DNA of 12,417 nt from Nitrospirota bacterium (GTDB lineage: Bacteria; Nitrospirota; Nitrospiria; Nitrospirales; UBA8639): assembly GCA_029881175.1 (NCBI GenBank), contig JAOUNC010000029.1:1-12417 (forward strand), read 5' to 3'. Shown piece after piece: positions 7,091 to 12,417 of the stretch. The notes beneath the pieces were generated by a model. That model had not been told where the DNA came from and ran no database searches. It saw nothing but the letters and a program-made list of their open reading frames with translations. How positions within the stretch are numbered: the stretch's first letter is position 1; the number at the start of each line of letters is the position of its first letter. A program made the position numbers and the translations under genes.

Positions 7091-7480
7091 ATGGAAGCCG
7101 TGAAATCATCGACGACGCTTCACCCAGCCACGACCGTTTTGCAAGAGGAAGGTTATCAGATGTATTTGGGCCAAAAGTGTCGGTTGACCGGTGTACTCAA
7201 AGTGCAGGGTATGGTGCGAATAGACGGATTTGTCGAAGGAGAAGTCTTTGGAAGTGATCTTATTCAGGTGGGGAAAGAAGGCACCATCGAAGCCACGGTT
7301 CACGCGAAACATATTGTGGCACAAGGGCCGCTGCGTGGCGATATTGTGGCACGAGAGAAGGTGGAATTGCTCGCCCCGGCCAAGGTTGAAGGCACCATTG
7401 ATTCTCCCGTGTTTTTGCTGGAGGAGGGAGTCTTAGTCAATGGTATCTTGAAAATGGCTCCTGTGAGTCCTAGCCTTTAG
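7091..7480 (+). CDS. Bactofilin (polymer-forming cytoskeletal protein)
   Basis: This protein of about 129 residues has the repeated short beta-strands of the bactofilin (DUF583) family, which polymerise without nucleotide into filaments under the membrane and help in cell shape, stalk or polar organisation. The right-handed beta-helix core spans roughly residues 30-121, with the strand-turn rhythm seen in LTGVLKVQGMVRIDGFVEGE, then LIQVGKEGTIEATVHAKHI and VELLAPAKVEGTI. The N-terminal 25 residues are a non-helix tail. The start at 7091 is preferred over 7058 because GGAGG at 7081-7085 sits 5 bases before it. It lies between phosphate genes but has no visible tie to them. No partner such as an M23 peptidase is in the window. 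Confidence 0.85.
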   Translation: MEAVKSSTTLHPATTVLQEEGYQMYLGQKCRLTGVLKVQGMVRIDGFVEGEVFGSDLIQVGKEGTIEATVHAKHIVAQGPLRGDIVAREKVELLAPAKVEGTIDSPVFLLEEGVLVNGILKMAPVSPSL

Positions 7481-7517
7481 TTTTCCTCAAAAACACCACT
7501 CGTTCGTATTCACATTT

Positions 7518-8021
7518 CTAACCCTTGCGCAGAGCACGAAGCTGCGCAGGGGGGATCCACCATTCCAGTATTCCTTGACCAATCGTGGCGTTCTTGTGAA
7601 AAGTAATAAAAGCACTACCGGCCTTTTTCAATGAAAGGCTTGGCGAATGTTTACCAAAGAGCATGAGTGCGGCCGCCTGTCCCAAGTGTGGTTCATGGCC
7701 GACACACATCACCACAGCCTCTGAAGGGAAGTTTTGTAAGATGGGGAACAGGAGCATGGGGGATTGGTCATAGACCAAGGCTGGGGTGATTTGAATGTCA
7801 GCTTGAATGGCTAACCAGCGCTTGGCAATTTCAGCGGTTTGCTGAGTCCGAGTCAAAGGGCTGCAGAGCAGGTGTGTGGGTGTTACGCCAATTCTCTTAA
7901 GTCCTTCGACGGCATGTTGGGTTTTGGTGACGCCTTCTTGGGTTAAGGGACGGGAAGATTCATCCCCGGACCAGTTGGCGGGCTCTTCCGCAATTCCATG
8001 TCTGAAGAGGAGGCAGTGCAT
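7518..8021 (-). CDS. sixA: SixA-type phosphohistidine phosphatase
   Basis: This 167-residue protein of the histidine-phosphatase (phosphoglycerate-mutase-like) superfamily matches the SixA branch, cytoplasmic enzymes that remove phosphate from phosphohistidine in signalling or phosphotransfer proteins. The catalytic set is complete: RHG (7-9, His8 as nucleophile), SPLTRT with Arg58 (54-59) and VGHEPHLG with His109 (107-114). Together with LKKAG (131-135) these are typical SixA motifs, and the length is normal. The gene follows psiE by 112 bases on the same strand. No Shine-Dalgarno is visible; instead the start codon lies inside one arm of a perfect 10-bp inverted repeat. SixA genes often sit near ppx in environmental bacteria, which fits here. 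The actual substrate is unknown. Confidence 0.88.
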   Translation of the reverse strand: MHCLLFRHGIAEEPANWSGDESSRPLTQEGVTKTQHAVEGLKRIGVTPTHLLCSPLTRTQQTAEIAKRWLAIQADIQITPALVYDQSPMLLFPILQNFPSEAVVMCVGHEPHLGQAAALMLFGKHSPSLSLKKAGSAFITFHKNATIGQGILEWWIPPAQLRALRKG

Positions 8022-8049
8022 AGTGATTCTGACAATGAGGAATCACTAT
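8020..8049 (-). repeat. Perfect 10-bp inverted repeat over the sixA start
   Basis: ATAGTGATTC (8020-8029) and GAATCACTAT (8040-8049) are exact reverse complements separated by 10 bases. The arm at 8020-8029 contains two bases of the sixA start codon (8021-8019 on the - strand). In RNA it would hide the start in a stem. As DNA it could be an operator for a dimeric repressor. A TATAGT -10-like hexamer lies in the distal arm (8050-8045 on the - strand). Confidence 0.6.
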
Positions 8050-8133
8050 AGCAGAATGAGGTCTAGGAAATCGTGTGTGGATGGAAAGCGAAAGGCTCCT
8101 TGTCTGCTGCAGTGGGATCAGCATTGCTTTGCG

Positions 8134-8652
8134 CTAAGACGCAGATTGGGGGTCGAGGTGCTGTTCTGCTTTCGTGGGGGACCATTGAACCGCGACGATG
8201 CGAATAATTCCAAGGATCAGGAGTATCCCGCCTAGCGTTATCCATTGGGACACCGGAGCCTCTGAAAACCATTTTGAAATGATTTCCGTGAGCATGACGA
8301 CCAGAATCGTATCAACAATAAAGGTTACCTTCACGCGTCCTTCAGAAAAATAGGTCAAGGTGGTTTTAAAGACTTCGACAATAGCCAAAATGATCAGTGT
8401 GTCTACACTCAAATGGCGCAATGCCTGTTCAAGCGGGTGACTAAAGATGCTTTGCAGATTAAGAAAAATGCGAACAACGCCTCCAGTCAGTCCCAGCAGA
8501 ATCGTGATAATGAGGAGACTGAGGACGGCTTTAATGCCTTTCATCCACATGTGAGTCAGATCGGCTGCGAGAGCCTGGGTAATCCAAGATGACGATTCTC
8601 GCAGCGATGGCTGGAAGACATTTAATGAAAGTCGAGAGTTCATAGTTTTCAT
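8134..8652 (-). CDS. psiE: PsiE-family membrane protein
   Basis: This protein of about 172 residues has four predicted membrane helices, about 41-63, 82-102, 108-129 and 137-157. It fits the PsiE (phosphate-starvation-inducible E) family, whose molecular role is unknown. The conserved-looking core is VDTLIILAIVEVFKTTLTYF followed by the stretch VKVTFIVDTILVVMLTEIIS. The start is uncertain. I favour the ATG at 8652, one base after the CBS gene's stop, which would give translational coupling. Starts at 8664 or 8691 would overlap that gene. Tight spacing with the CBS gene indicates one operon. The protein has about 35 polar residues before the first helix. Family membership fits the Pho context and the upstream Pho-type array. 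Confidence 0.78.
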   Translation of the reverse strand: MKTMNSRLSLNVFQPSLRESSSWITQALAADLTHMWMKGIKAVLSLLIITILLGLTGGVVRIFLNLQSIFSHPLEQALRHLSVDTLIILAIVEVFKTTLTYFSEGRVKVTFIVDTILVVMLTEIISKWFSEAPVSQWITLGGILLILGIIRIVAVQWSPTKAEQHLDPQSAS

Positions 8653-8653
8653 A

Positions 8654-9037
8654 TTATAACTCATCTCGTGAAACAGGGGATAAGAGATCACGGACCGACA
8701 ACATCCCGAGGATTTGATCTTCTTTGCCGACGGCGAGATGGCGGATTCCAGAGGATTTCATCATGCCAGCCGCTTCAAAGATTGATTCGCTTTCATTGAT
8801 GAAGACGATGGGACTGCTCATGATCTGTTTCACTTGCACAAACTCTGGTTGAAGGTGGAAGGCCACCACTTTTCGGACGATATCGCTTTCCGTGACAATG
8901 CCGATCACCTCGGAACCCTGCATCACCAACAAGCTGCCAATGTTCTTGATGCGCATGACCTGCGATGCGATAGAGACGGCTTGGCTTGATTCAATACAGG
9001 CCAACTCTCGAGTCATTAATTGTTCTACACGTACCAT
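8654..9037 (-). CDS. Two-CBS-domain protein
   Basis: This 127-residue protein consists almost only of a CBS pair (about residues 7-60 and 70-122), a module that usually binds adenine nucleotides or related ligands and senses energy state. The repeat ends GIVTESDIV (46-54) and GMLSVRDLL (111-119) are the typical CBS closing motif. No catalytic or membrane domain is attached, so it probably acts on a partner, perhaps the PsiE protein encoded immediately after it. The start at 9037 has an ideal GGAGG 8 bases upstream. The longer frame from 9220 would run through the regulatory array and is rejected. It leads an apparent CBS-psiE-sixA operon. Confidence 0.88.
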   Translation of the reverse strand: MVRVEQLMTRELACIESSQAVSIASQVMRIKNIGSLLVMQGSEVIGIVTESDIVRKVVAFHLQPEFVQVKQIMSSPIVFINESESIFEAAGMMKSSGIRHLAVGKEDQILGMLSVRDLLSPVSRDEL

Positions 9038-9079
9038 TTCTTTGCCTCCTTCTTTTATAGATATTGATTCTTGACCTGA

Positions 9080-9085
9080 ATCATA
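9080..9085 (-). promoter_or_regulatory. Candidate -10 for the CBS-psiE-sixA operon
   Basis: Read on the - strand this is TATGAT, five of six bases of the -10 consensus. It lies 10 bases from the near edge of the 11-base array at 9096-9134 and about 43 bases before the CBS start codon. Spacing to the array resembles a Pho-type promoter, although the half-sites match better in the opposite orientation. Confidence 0.4.
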
Positions 9086-9095
9086 TCCGTAGCAT

Positions 9096-9134
9096 ATGAC
9101 TAATCGGTCACAAGTTGATGTCATATTTGTTACA
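9096..9134 (+). promoter_or_regulatory. Pho-box array in divergent region
   Basis: Four hexamers lie at an exact 11-base period: ATGACT (9096-9101), GTCACA (9107-9112), ATGTCA (9118-9123) and GTTACA (9129-9134). All keep T at position 2 and C at position 5. The last two, with flanks, closely resemble an 18-base enterobacterial Pho box (ATGTCAT, 4 bases, GTTACAT). The array sits between the CBS-psiE-sixA operon and the lipoprotein gene. On the + strand no good -10 is found 9-10 bases downstream (a TACAAT lies much further, 9172-9177), whereas on the - strand TATGAT is well placed, so which side is controlled, or both, is open. Confidence 0.65.
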
Positions 9135-9232
9135 TCTTTCAAAGAAAGCTGCTTCCAGAGAGCCTCTGCGGTACAATTTTTTGATGCGAATGATCGAAGG
9201 GATTTCTTGCCTGTTGTCAAAGGAGGATGTTG

Positions 9233-9880
9233 ATGTTCATGAAACGAGGTGTCGTGGTTGGAGCGCTAGCGGGGTTGATGCTGTTTTGGGGAGCCTGTAG
9301 TACTCCTCAATTTCAAACCCTGAAGATTTTTGATAGTCCGAATCGGGTCGTCGCGTTACGTGCCATACCGGATGCCTATGGCGGAAAAGGCTATGATCAT
9401 CCAGTGTCGTTGACGACCGAGGAGATGAGTCGTTTGTTGAAAGGCGTAAGGGTGGAACGTGGCTTACTGTCTTCGACTCAACATGCTGCGTTGAGTGAGA
9501 CCGAGATTCGGCTCTTTGCCCCTCACTTTGTGAAGGCATTACAACAAGCGACCAGGGAGGAAATGGTGACATTTTTTGAGACGGCCGATTTGGGAGACGA
9601 TCATCAACTCACGACGTCCGGTGGACTGTTTGTCGCGGGGGGAAATCTCCATGTGATTATGAGCAACTTTTCTGTAAAAACACGCATTTGGCAGGACAAT
9701 GAACGCTATGAAGCGTCTTTCCGTGATCGTCCTCTCGATCAAATGGAGCCTCAACCAGGACGGTTAGTCTACGAACCTCGTGAATTTATGGTGGACTCTC
9801 CTGATGGGGAAATCGGAAGCCGATTCAAAGGCAAACCCTGGCAGGTGGCAATTCGGTATCAAGCGTTGTTGGGAAAATGA
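9233..9880 (+). CDS. Lipoprotein of unknown function
   Basis: I do not recognise this 215-residue protein. It starts at 9233, six bases after an AAAGGAGG, with a second possible start at 9239. A short basic N-terminus (MFMKRG) leads into a hydrophobic segment and a lipobox-like WGAC ending at Cys22, so it is probably a lipid-anchored envelope protein. The residue after Cys is Ser, which in enterobacterial rules would favour the outer membrane. The Trp three residues before Cys is unusual for a lipobox. The mature part is polar, mixed alpha/beta in character, without repeats or known motifs. Notable stretches are RVVALRAIPDAYGGKGYDHP and GGLFVAGGNLHVIMSNF. It is divergent from the CBS-psiE-sixA operon and shares the Pho-type array, hinting at a role in phosphate stress. 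Confidence 0.75.
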   Translation: MFMKRGVVVGALAGLMLFWGACSTPQFQTLKIFDSPNRVVALRAIPDAYGGKGYDHPVSLTTEEMSRLLKGVRVERGLLSSTQHAALSETEIRLFAPHFVKALQQATREEMVTFFETADLGDDHQLTTSGGLFVAGGNLHVIMSNFSVKTRIWQDNERYEASFRDRPLDQMEPQPGRLVYEPREFMVDSPDGEIGSRFKGKPWQVAIRYQALLGK

Positions 9881-9898
9881 TCGGAAAATTTTTCCCCT

Positions 9899-9924
9899 CC
9901 CTGCGTGAAACGGGTTTCCCAGGG
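9899..9924 (+). terminator. Hairpin after the lipoprotein gene
   Basis: CCCTG (9899-9903) pairs with CAGGG (9920-9924), and inside it GAAAC pairs with GTTTC around a GG loop, with a small asymmetric bulge. No T run follows, so it may be a 3'-end structure rather than a true rho-independent terminator. Confidence 0.35.
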
Positions 9925-10084
9925 GGCGAGAGTCTATTCGGCAACGGGACACTTTAAGGTGGGGGCAGGCTTAGCATGTGTCTATTCAGGCCGTGACTAC
10001 TGCTGAAGTGATGATGAGGGCATTCTTCCCGTAGTTATCAAAGCCAAGTGTCTTGCTTTGTCTCTTGACCATTGCTTTGGGTTC

Positions 10085-10110
10085 AGATCCTTCGCGATGC
10101 TCAGGATGAC
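10085..10110 (-). repeat. Dispersed-repeat-like element (ATCCTGAG...AAGGAT type)
   Basis: On the - strand this reads GTCATCCTGAGC, then ATCGCGAAGGATCT. It closely resembles the intergenic element written roughly TCATCCTGAGCGAAGCGAAGGATC, which I recall as common in many bacterial genomes. It has ATCCT/AGGAT ends around an 11-base centre and could form a small hairpin. Only one copy is in this window, so repetition is inferred from prior knowledge and not seen here. Confidence 0.5.
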
Positions 10111-10268
10111 AACCACCAACGTGGTAAGCTGAGACTTGAGCCATCCACACGAAATAGGAAAGCGCGTATTTTTAATCATTTCTGATTGTTGCTCTTCCAG
10201 CCATTCATCGTTTCCACAGGTATGACGGTGAAGGGGGTGACCTGTAGCGTTTTCATGCAACTGACTTC

Positions 10269-10310
10269 AAAAAAAAGCCCATCCGAGTGTGGAAACTCGG
10301 ATGGGCTTTT
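10269..10310 (-). terminator. Strong rho-independent terminator of the porin gene
   Basis: GCCCATCCGAG (10277-10287) and CTCGGATGGGC (10296-10306) form a perfect 11-bp stem with an 8-base loop. On the - strand the stem is followed by eight T (the A run at 10269-10276), giving a classic terminator 45 bases after the porin stop. A TTTT on the other side means it could also act on + strand transcripts. Confidence 0.9.
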
Positions 10311-10350
10311 GGGGGGACGAGAGGAGGAGTGCCTTTCGATCCCTTGGAAA

Positions 10351-11736
10351 TTAGAACGAAACGTCCCATTGCAGGCGGATCCGTTGTTCATGTTGATTTT
10401 GACCAGCTGGTTGCGAAAGCGTCAGCCAGGAGCCGTCGAGTGTCAGCTTGTTTTTATGCCCCGCGAAAAACCAATTGAGAACGGTCGTGTATTCCTGCCG
10501 TCTATCATTTGGGGCTGAGATGTTGGGGTCGACGAATGCATAGCGGAAGGCCACTTCCAACGGTTTGGGAACGGTGGGAATGAGATAATGGGGGAAATAC
10601 CCGATTTGTGCATAACTCCCCATCATGTTGGTCTTGTAGCCAGCCATGCCTTGGGAATAATTATTATCTTTGACCTCTTTCCAATGGTATTCATGTTGAA
10701 TGGAGAGTCCCTGCCATTTAAAGGCGAATTCCTCCATCATGCCTTGTACCCGGTATTGTCCGGCGTTAGCGTTAGAATCTGACGTATAGGCCACGCCTGC
10801 CGAATTGTTTTCTGGCAATGTTCCGCATCCACTCGATGACCATCGGGTACATTTGCCAATAGTTGTATAGGCACCAAAGGCCACGCTTCCGGTGGGTTGC
10901 TGATGAAACTCCACGTCACTTTGCGACCATTTTAGATCACGTCCCAAAAAGTTCCATTGGTACCGTCCGAAATACATCATGTTGGCATCGTCATTGGCCT
11001 CGCCACGTCCTGATCCCGTAAACACGCCGGCATAATACCGGGAATCAAAAAATGTTCCAGGGGCCACATGGCCGTACAGCATGGCTCCAACCTGTCGATC
11101 GATGGTAAAGATTTCATTGACGATTGATCGTTCGACAAACTGCTGATTGCCGGAAGAATCTCTCCGTTCACGGTTATAGTCGACTTTCCATTGGCCCACT
11201 TGAAGGGAAAGAAATTTCCATTTTTCGAGGCTGATCCGCCAGTCAATCAATCTTGTACTTCCAGCCGATCCGCCGGAATCGGATGTAGATTGCAAGTCCA
11301 GCTCGAAATAATACTTAATCCAGGGTTGATACCCATGACCGCCGATTTTCAGACGAACCCGTCGAAGTTCAAGTGTACTCTGGCTGGAATTAAAATCTGA
11401 GCTAGATATAGGATCTCCGTTTGTGGGATTTGTAAAACGACCCTGGAACCGCCATTGCATTTGTGTGGCAAATTTTCCATCCGTGGTTGCAAATTCAAAG
11501 CCCTTCTTACCCCAACCGACGGTGACAGGAAATTTCGCCTCAAGTGCTTTTTGTTGTTCTTCCGCTTTTTTCTCTTCTGCCGCCTCAATGCGAACCCAAT
11601 CTTCCATGGTGATAATTTCTTTTTCGCGCAACACATTTGAGAGAGTATCATCATAAAGGGGATCAACAGCCCAGACTTCAGAAAAGGCCAAACATAAAGC
11701 GAAAGTAATAAGCAGGCCTACGAGAGAACTTTTCAT
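10351..11736 (-). CDS. Phosphate-selective porin, OprO/OprP type
   Basis: This 461-residue outer-membrane protein resembles the OprO/OprP family, trimeric beta-barrels that let phosphate or polyphosphate into the periplasm. It has a Sec signal peptide (about 1-23, ending EVWA) and then a charged helical stretch (about 36-68, rich in Glu and Lys) that may form a coiled coil, as in many OprO-like proteins. A long barrel of alternating strands follows, beginning near GFEFATTDGKFATQMQWRFQ and ending in RIRLQWDVSF with the C-terminal Phe required for barrel insertion. The strands LELRRVRLKIGG and YYFELDLQ are typical of the family. AGGAG precedes the ATG by 8-9 bases. It lies 165 bases after pstB on the same strand, behind its own four-half-site Pho array, and has a strong terminator. 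Selectivity for phosphate is inferred from family and context. Confidence 0.85.
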   Translation of the reverse strand: MKSSLVGLLITFALCLAFSEVWAVDPLYDDTLSNVLREKEIITMEDWVRIEAAEEKKAEEQQKALEAKFPVTVGWGKKGFEFATTDGKFATQMQWRFQGRFTNPTNGDPISSSDFNSSQSTLELRRVRLKIGGHGYQPWIKYYFELDLQSTSDSGGSAGSTRLIDWRISLEKWKFLSLQVGQWKVDYNRERRDSSGNQQFVERSIVNEIFTIDRQVGAMLYGHVAPGTFFDSRYYAGVFTGSGRGEANDDANMMYFGRYQWNFLGRDLKWSQSDVEFHQQPTGSVAFGAYTTIGKCTRWSSSGCGTLPENNSAGVAYTSDSNANAGQYRVQGMMEEFAFKWQGLSIQHEYHWKEVKDNNYSQGMAGYKTNMMGSYAQIGYFPHYLIPTVPKPLEVAFRYAFVDPNISAPNDRRQEYTTVLNWFFAGHKNKLTLDGSWLTLSQPAGQNQHEQRIRLQWDVSF

Positions 11737-11812
11737 GAATACGGTCTCCTATTTTTGAATGAGAATGTAGGGGTTTCATGAGGCTTTACGAGTTTCATTG
11801 TTGTTGAAAGGA

Positions 11813-11818
11813 ATACTA
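11813..11818 (-). promoter_or_regulatory. Candidate -10 of the porin promoter
   Basis: On the - strand TAGTAT lies exactly 9 bases after the last half-site of the Pho array and would start RNA about 70 bases before the porin ATG. It matches four of six consensus bases, as does TAGACT at the other strong array. Confidence 0.55.
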
Positions 11819-11827
11819 GGGGAGGTG

Positions 11828-11866
11828 TGTTACGACTGTGTTAAGAACAGGTCAAACTGCCGTAAA
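11828..11866 (-). promoter_or_regulatory. Pho-box array upstream of the porin
   Basis: On the - strand, in reading order, TTTACG (11866-11861), TTGACC (11855-11850), TTAACA (11844-11839) and GTAACA (11833-11828) lie at an exact 11-base period with unrelated 5-base spacers. T at position 2, A at 4 and C at 5 are kept in all four. This matches the PhoP (TTAACA, N5) and PhoB (11-base pitch) box architecture. It lies in the pstB-porin gap, so the porin can be induced separately from the pst operon. Confidence 0.78.
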
Positions 11867-11900
11867 CTTGCTAGCGATTGGCGGGAGAGTTGGAGGGCTG

Positions 11901-12417
11901 TTAGCCTCGCGATCCAGAAATATACGCGGCCGTCAATTCATGTTGAGGAGACTCAAAGATCTTTTGCGCAGACCCATGTTCAAGAAGCTGGCCGATTTCA
12001 TTCACCGACCAGAACAGGGCGACGTGATCGGCAATGCGGCGGGCTTGGGCGAGATTGTGTGTGACGATCACTACGGTGTATTGACCGCGTAAACTCACAA
12101 TCAGGTCTTCGACAATTCCGCTGGAGATGGGGTCTAAGGCGCTACAGGGTTCGTCGAGGAGAAGCACCTCCGGGCAGAGGACTAAGGCCCGTGCCAGACA
12201 CAAGCGTTGTTGTTGCCCTCCGGAAAGCGCTTGGGCTGGATGGTTCAGCCGATTTTTGACTTCATGCCATAACCCGACTTGGCGTAAGGCGGTTTCGATG
12301 GTTGAGGCCCAGGCTCCTTGAGCCTGCAAGCCATGTTCTCGGAGTGGGATTTCAAAATTTCTTCTGATGGAGAAAGGAAAGACTGTGGGTTTTTGAAAGA
12401 TCATGCCAATTGTGCGA
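11901..12417 (-). CDS. pstB: Phosphate ABC transporter ATP-binding protein PstB (partial)
   Basis: The C-terminal part of PstB, the ATPase that powers high-affinity phosphate import by PstSCAB at the inner membrane. The frame is open to the right edge, so the N-terminal part with Walker A is outside the window. Visible motifs in order (numbered from the internal ATG at 12404) are the Q-loop MIFQKPTVFPFSIRRN (1-16), signature LSGGQQQR (60-67), Walker B LLLDEPCSALDP (81-92) and switch His in IVTHN (113-117). The C-terminus LLEHGSAQKIFESPQHELTAAYISGSRG follows the PstB pattern (SGRFG-like ending). The Q-loop region KPTVFPFSIRRNFEIPLREHG departs from the usual PNPFP wording, so a close PstB relative is possible. 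pstSCA would be expected beyond the right edge. Confidence 0.88.
   Translation of the reverse strand, partial: RTIGMIFQKPTVFPFSIRRNFEIPLREHGLQAQGAWASTIETALRQVGLWHEVKNRLNHPAQALSGGQQQRLCLARALVLCPEVLLLDEPCSALDPISSGIVEDLIVSLRGQYTVVIVTHNLAQARRIADHVALFWSVNEIGQLLEHGSAQKIFESPQHELTAAYISGSRG

Larger units (their letters stand above)
9881..10350. other. Gene-free stretch between lipoprotein and porin
   Basis: About 470 bases between convergent genes. It holds a hairpin after the lipoprotein gene (9899-9924), a dispersed-repeat-like element (about 10085-10110) and a strong terminator (10277-10306). The frames present, such as the - strand one at 9997-10260, translate the repeat and have no protein character. 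Confidence 0.5.

Noticed and set aside
7524..7549. TGCGCAG/CTGCGCA hairpin at the 3' end of sixA
   Set aside because: A good 7-bp stem, but it lies within the last codons and has no T run on either strand, so I do not call it a terminator.
9038..9220. N-terminal extension of the CBS protein up to 9220
   Set aside because: The extension crosses the Pho-type array and has no ribosome-binding site, whereas the start at 9037 has an ideal GGAGG and begins exactly at the CBS domain.
9997..10260. 87-codon - strand frame containing VILSIAKDL
   Set aside because: This is the typical false translation of the intergenic repeat-like element at 10085-10110.

Overview
The window looks like a phosphate (Pho) island from a Gram-negative bacterium. 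It carries an outer-membrane porin ending in Phe, several Sec signal peptides and a lipoprotein. The overall feel of the proteins suggests Nitrospirota (Nitrospira-like), but that is an impression, not something the sequence proves. I see no insertion sequence, phage gene, CRISPR array, rRNA or tRNA.

Layout on the + strand: a secreted PhoX-type (DUF839) phosphatase-like protein (378-1670) with two terminator-like hairpins; a histidinol-phosphatase/inositol-monophosphatase family enzyme (1984-2781); a broken OmpR/PhoB-type response regulator that keeps only its winged-helix domain (about 2970-3279); a Ppx/GppA exopolyphosphatase with a C-terminal HD domain (3380-4936); a DUF47/PhoU-like protein followed by its PiT phosphate permease (5215-5832, 5903-6895); and a bactofilin (7091-7480). 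On the - strand, an apparent operon reads CBS-pair protein (9037-8654), PsiE-family membrane protein (8652-8134) and SixA-type phosphohistidine phosphatase (8021-7518). A + strand lipoprotein of unknown function (9233-9880) diverges from it. After a 470-base stretch with a repeat-like element and a strong terminator, the - strand carries pstB (running off the right edge, ending at 11901) and a phosphate-selective OprO/OprP-type porin (11736-10351).

Together the genes cover phosphate uptake across both membranes (porin, Pst, PiT with DUF47), release of phosphate from organic esters (PhoX-like), polyphosphate or ppGpp turnover (Ppx/GppA) and a PsiE protein. The regulatory DNA supports this. Upstream of the porin, the response-regulator remnant/ppx unit, the CBS-psiE/lipoprotein divergent region and, more weakly, the PhoX-like gene there are tandem half-sites of the form nTnAC(A), repeated every 11 bases. 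This is the architecture of PhoB/PhoP boxes. In two cases a -10-like hexamer lies exactly 9 bases after the last half-site. No comparable array is visible before the DUF47-PiT pair, which fits a constitutive low-affinity uptake system.

The most notable points are these shared 11-bp arrays, the receiver-less and frame-disrupted regulator that sits directly behind the best array and ahead of ppx, a perfect 10-bp inverted repeat over the sixA start codon, and an unrecognised lipoprotein next to a Pho-type array.
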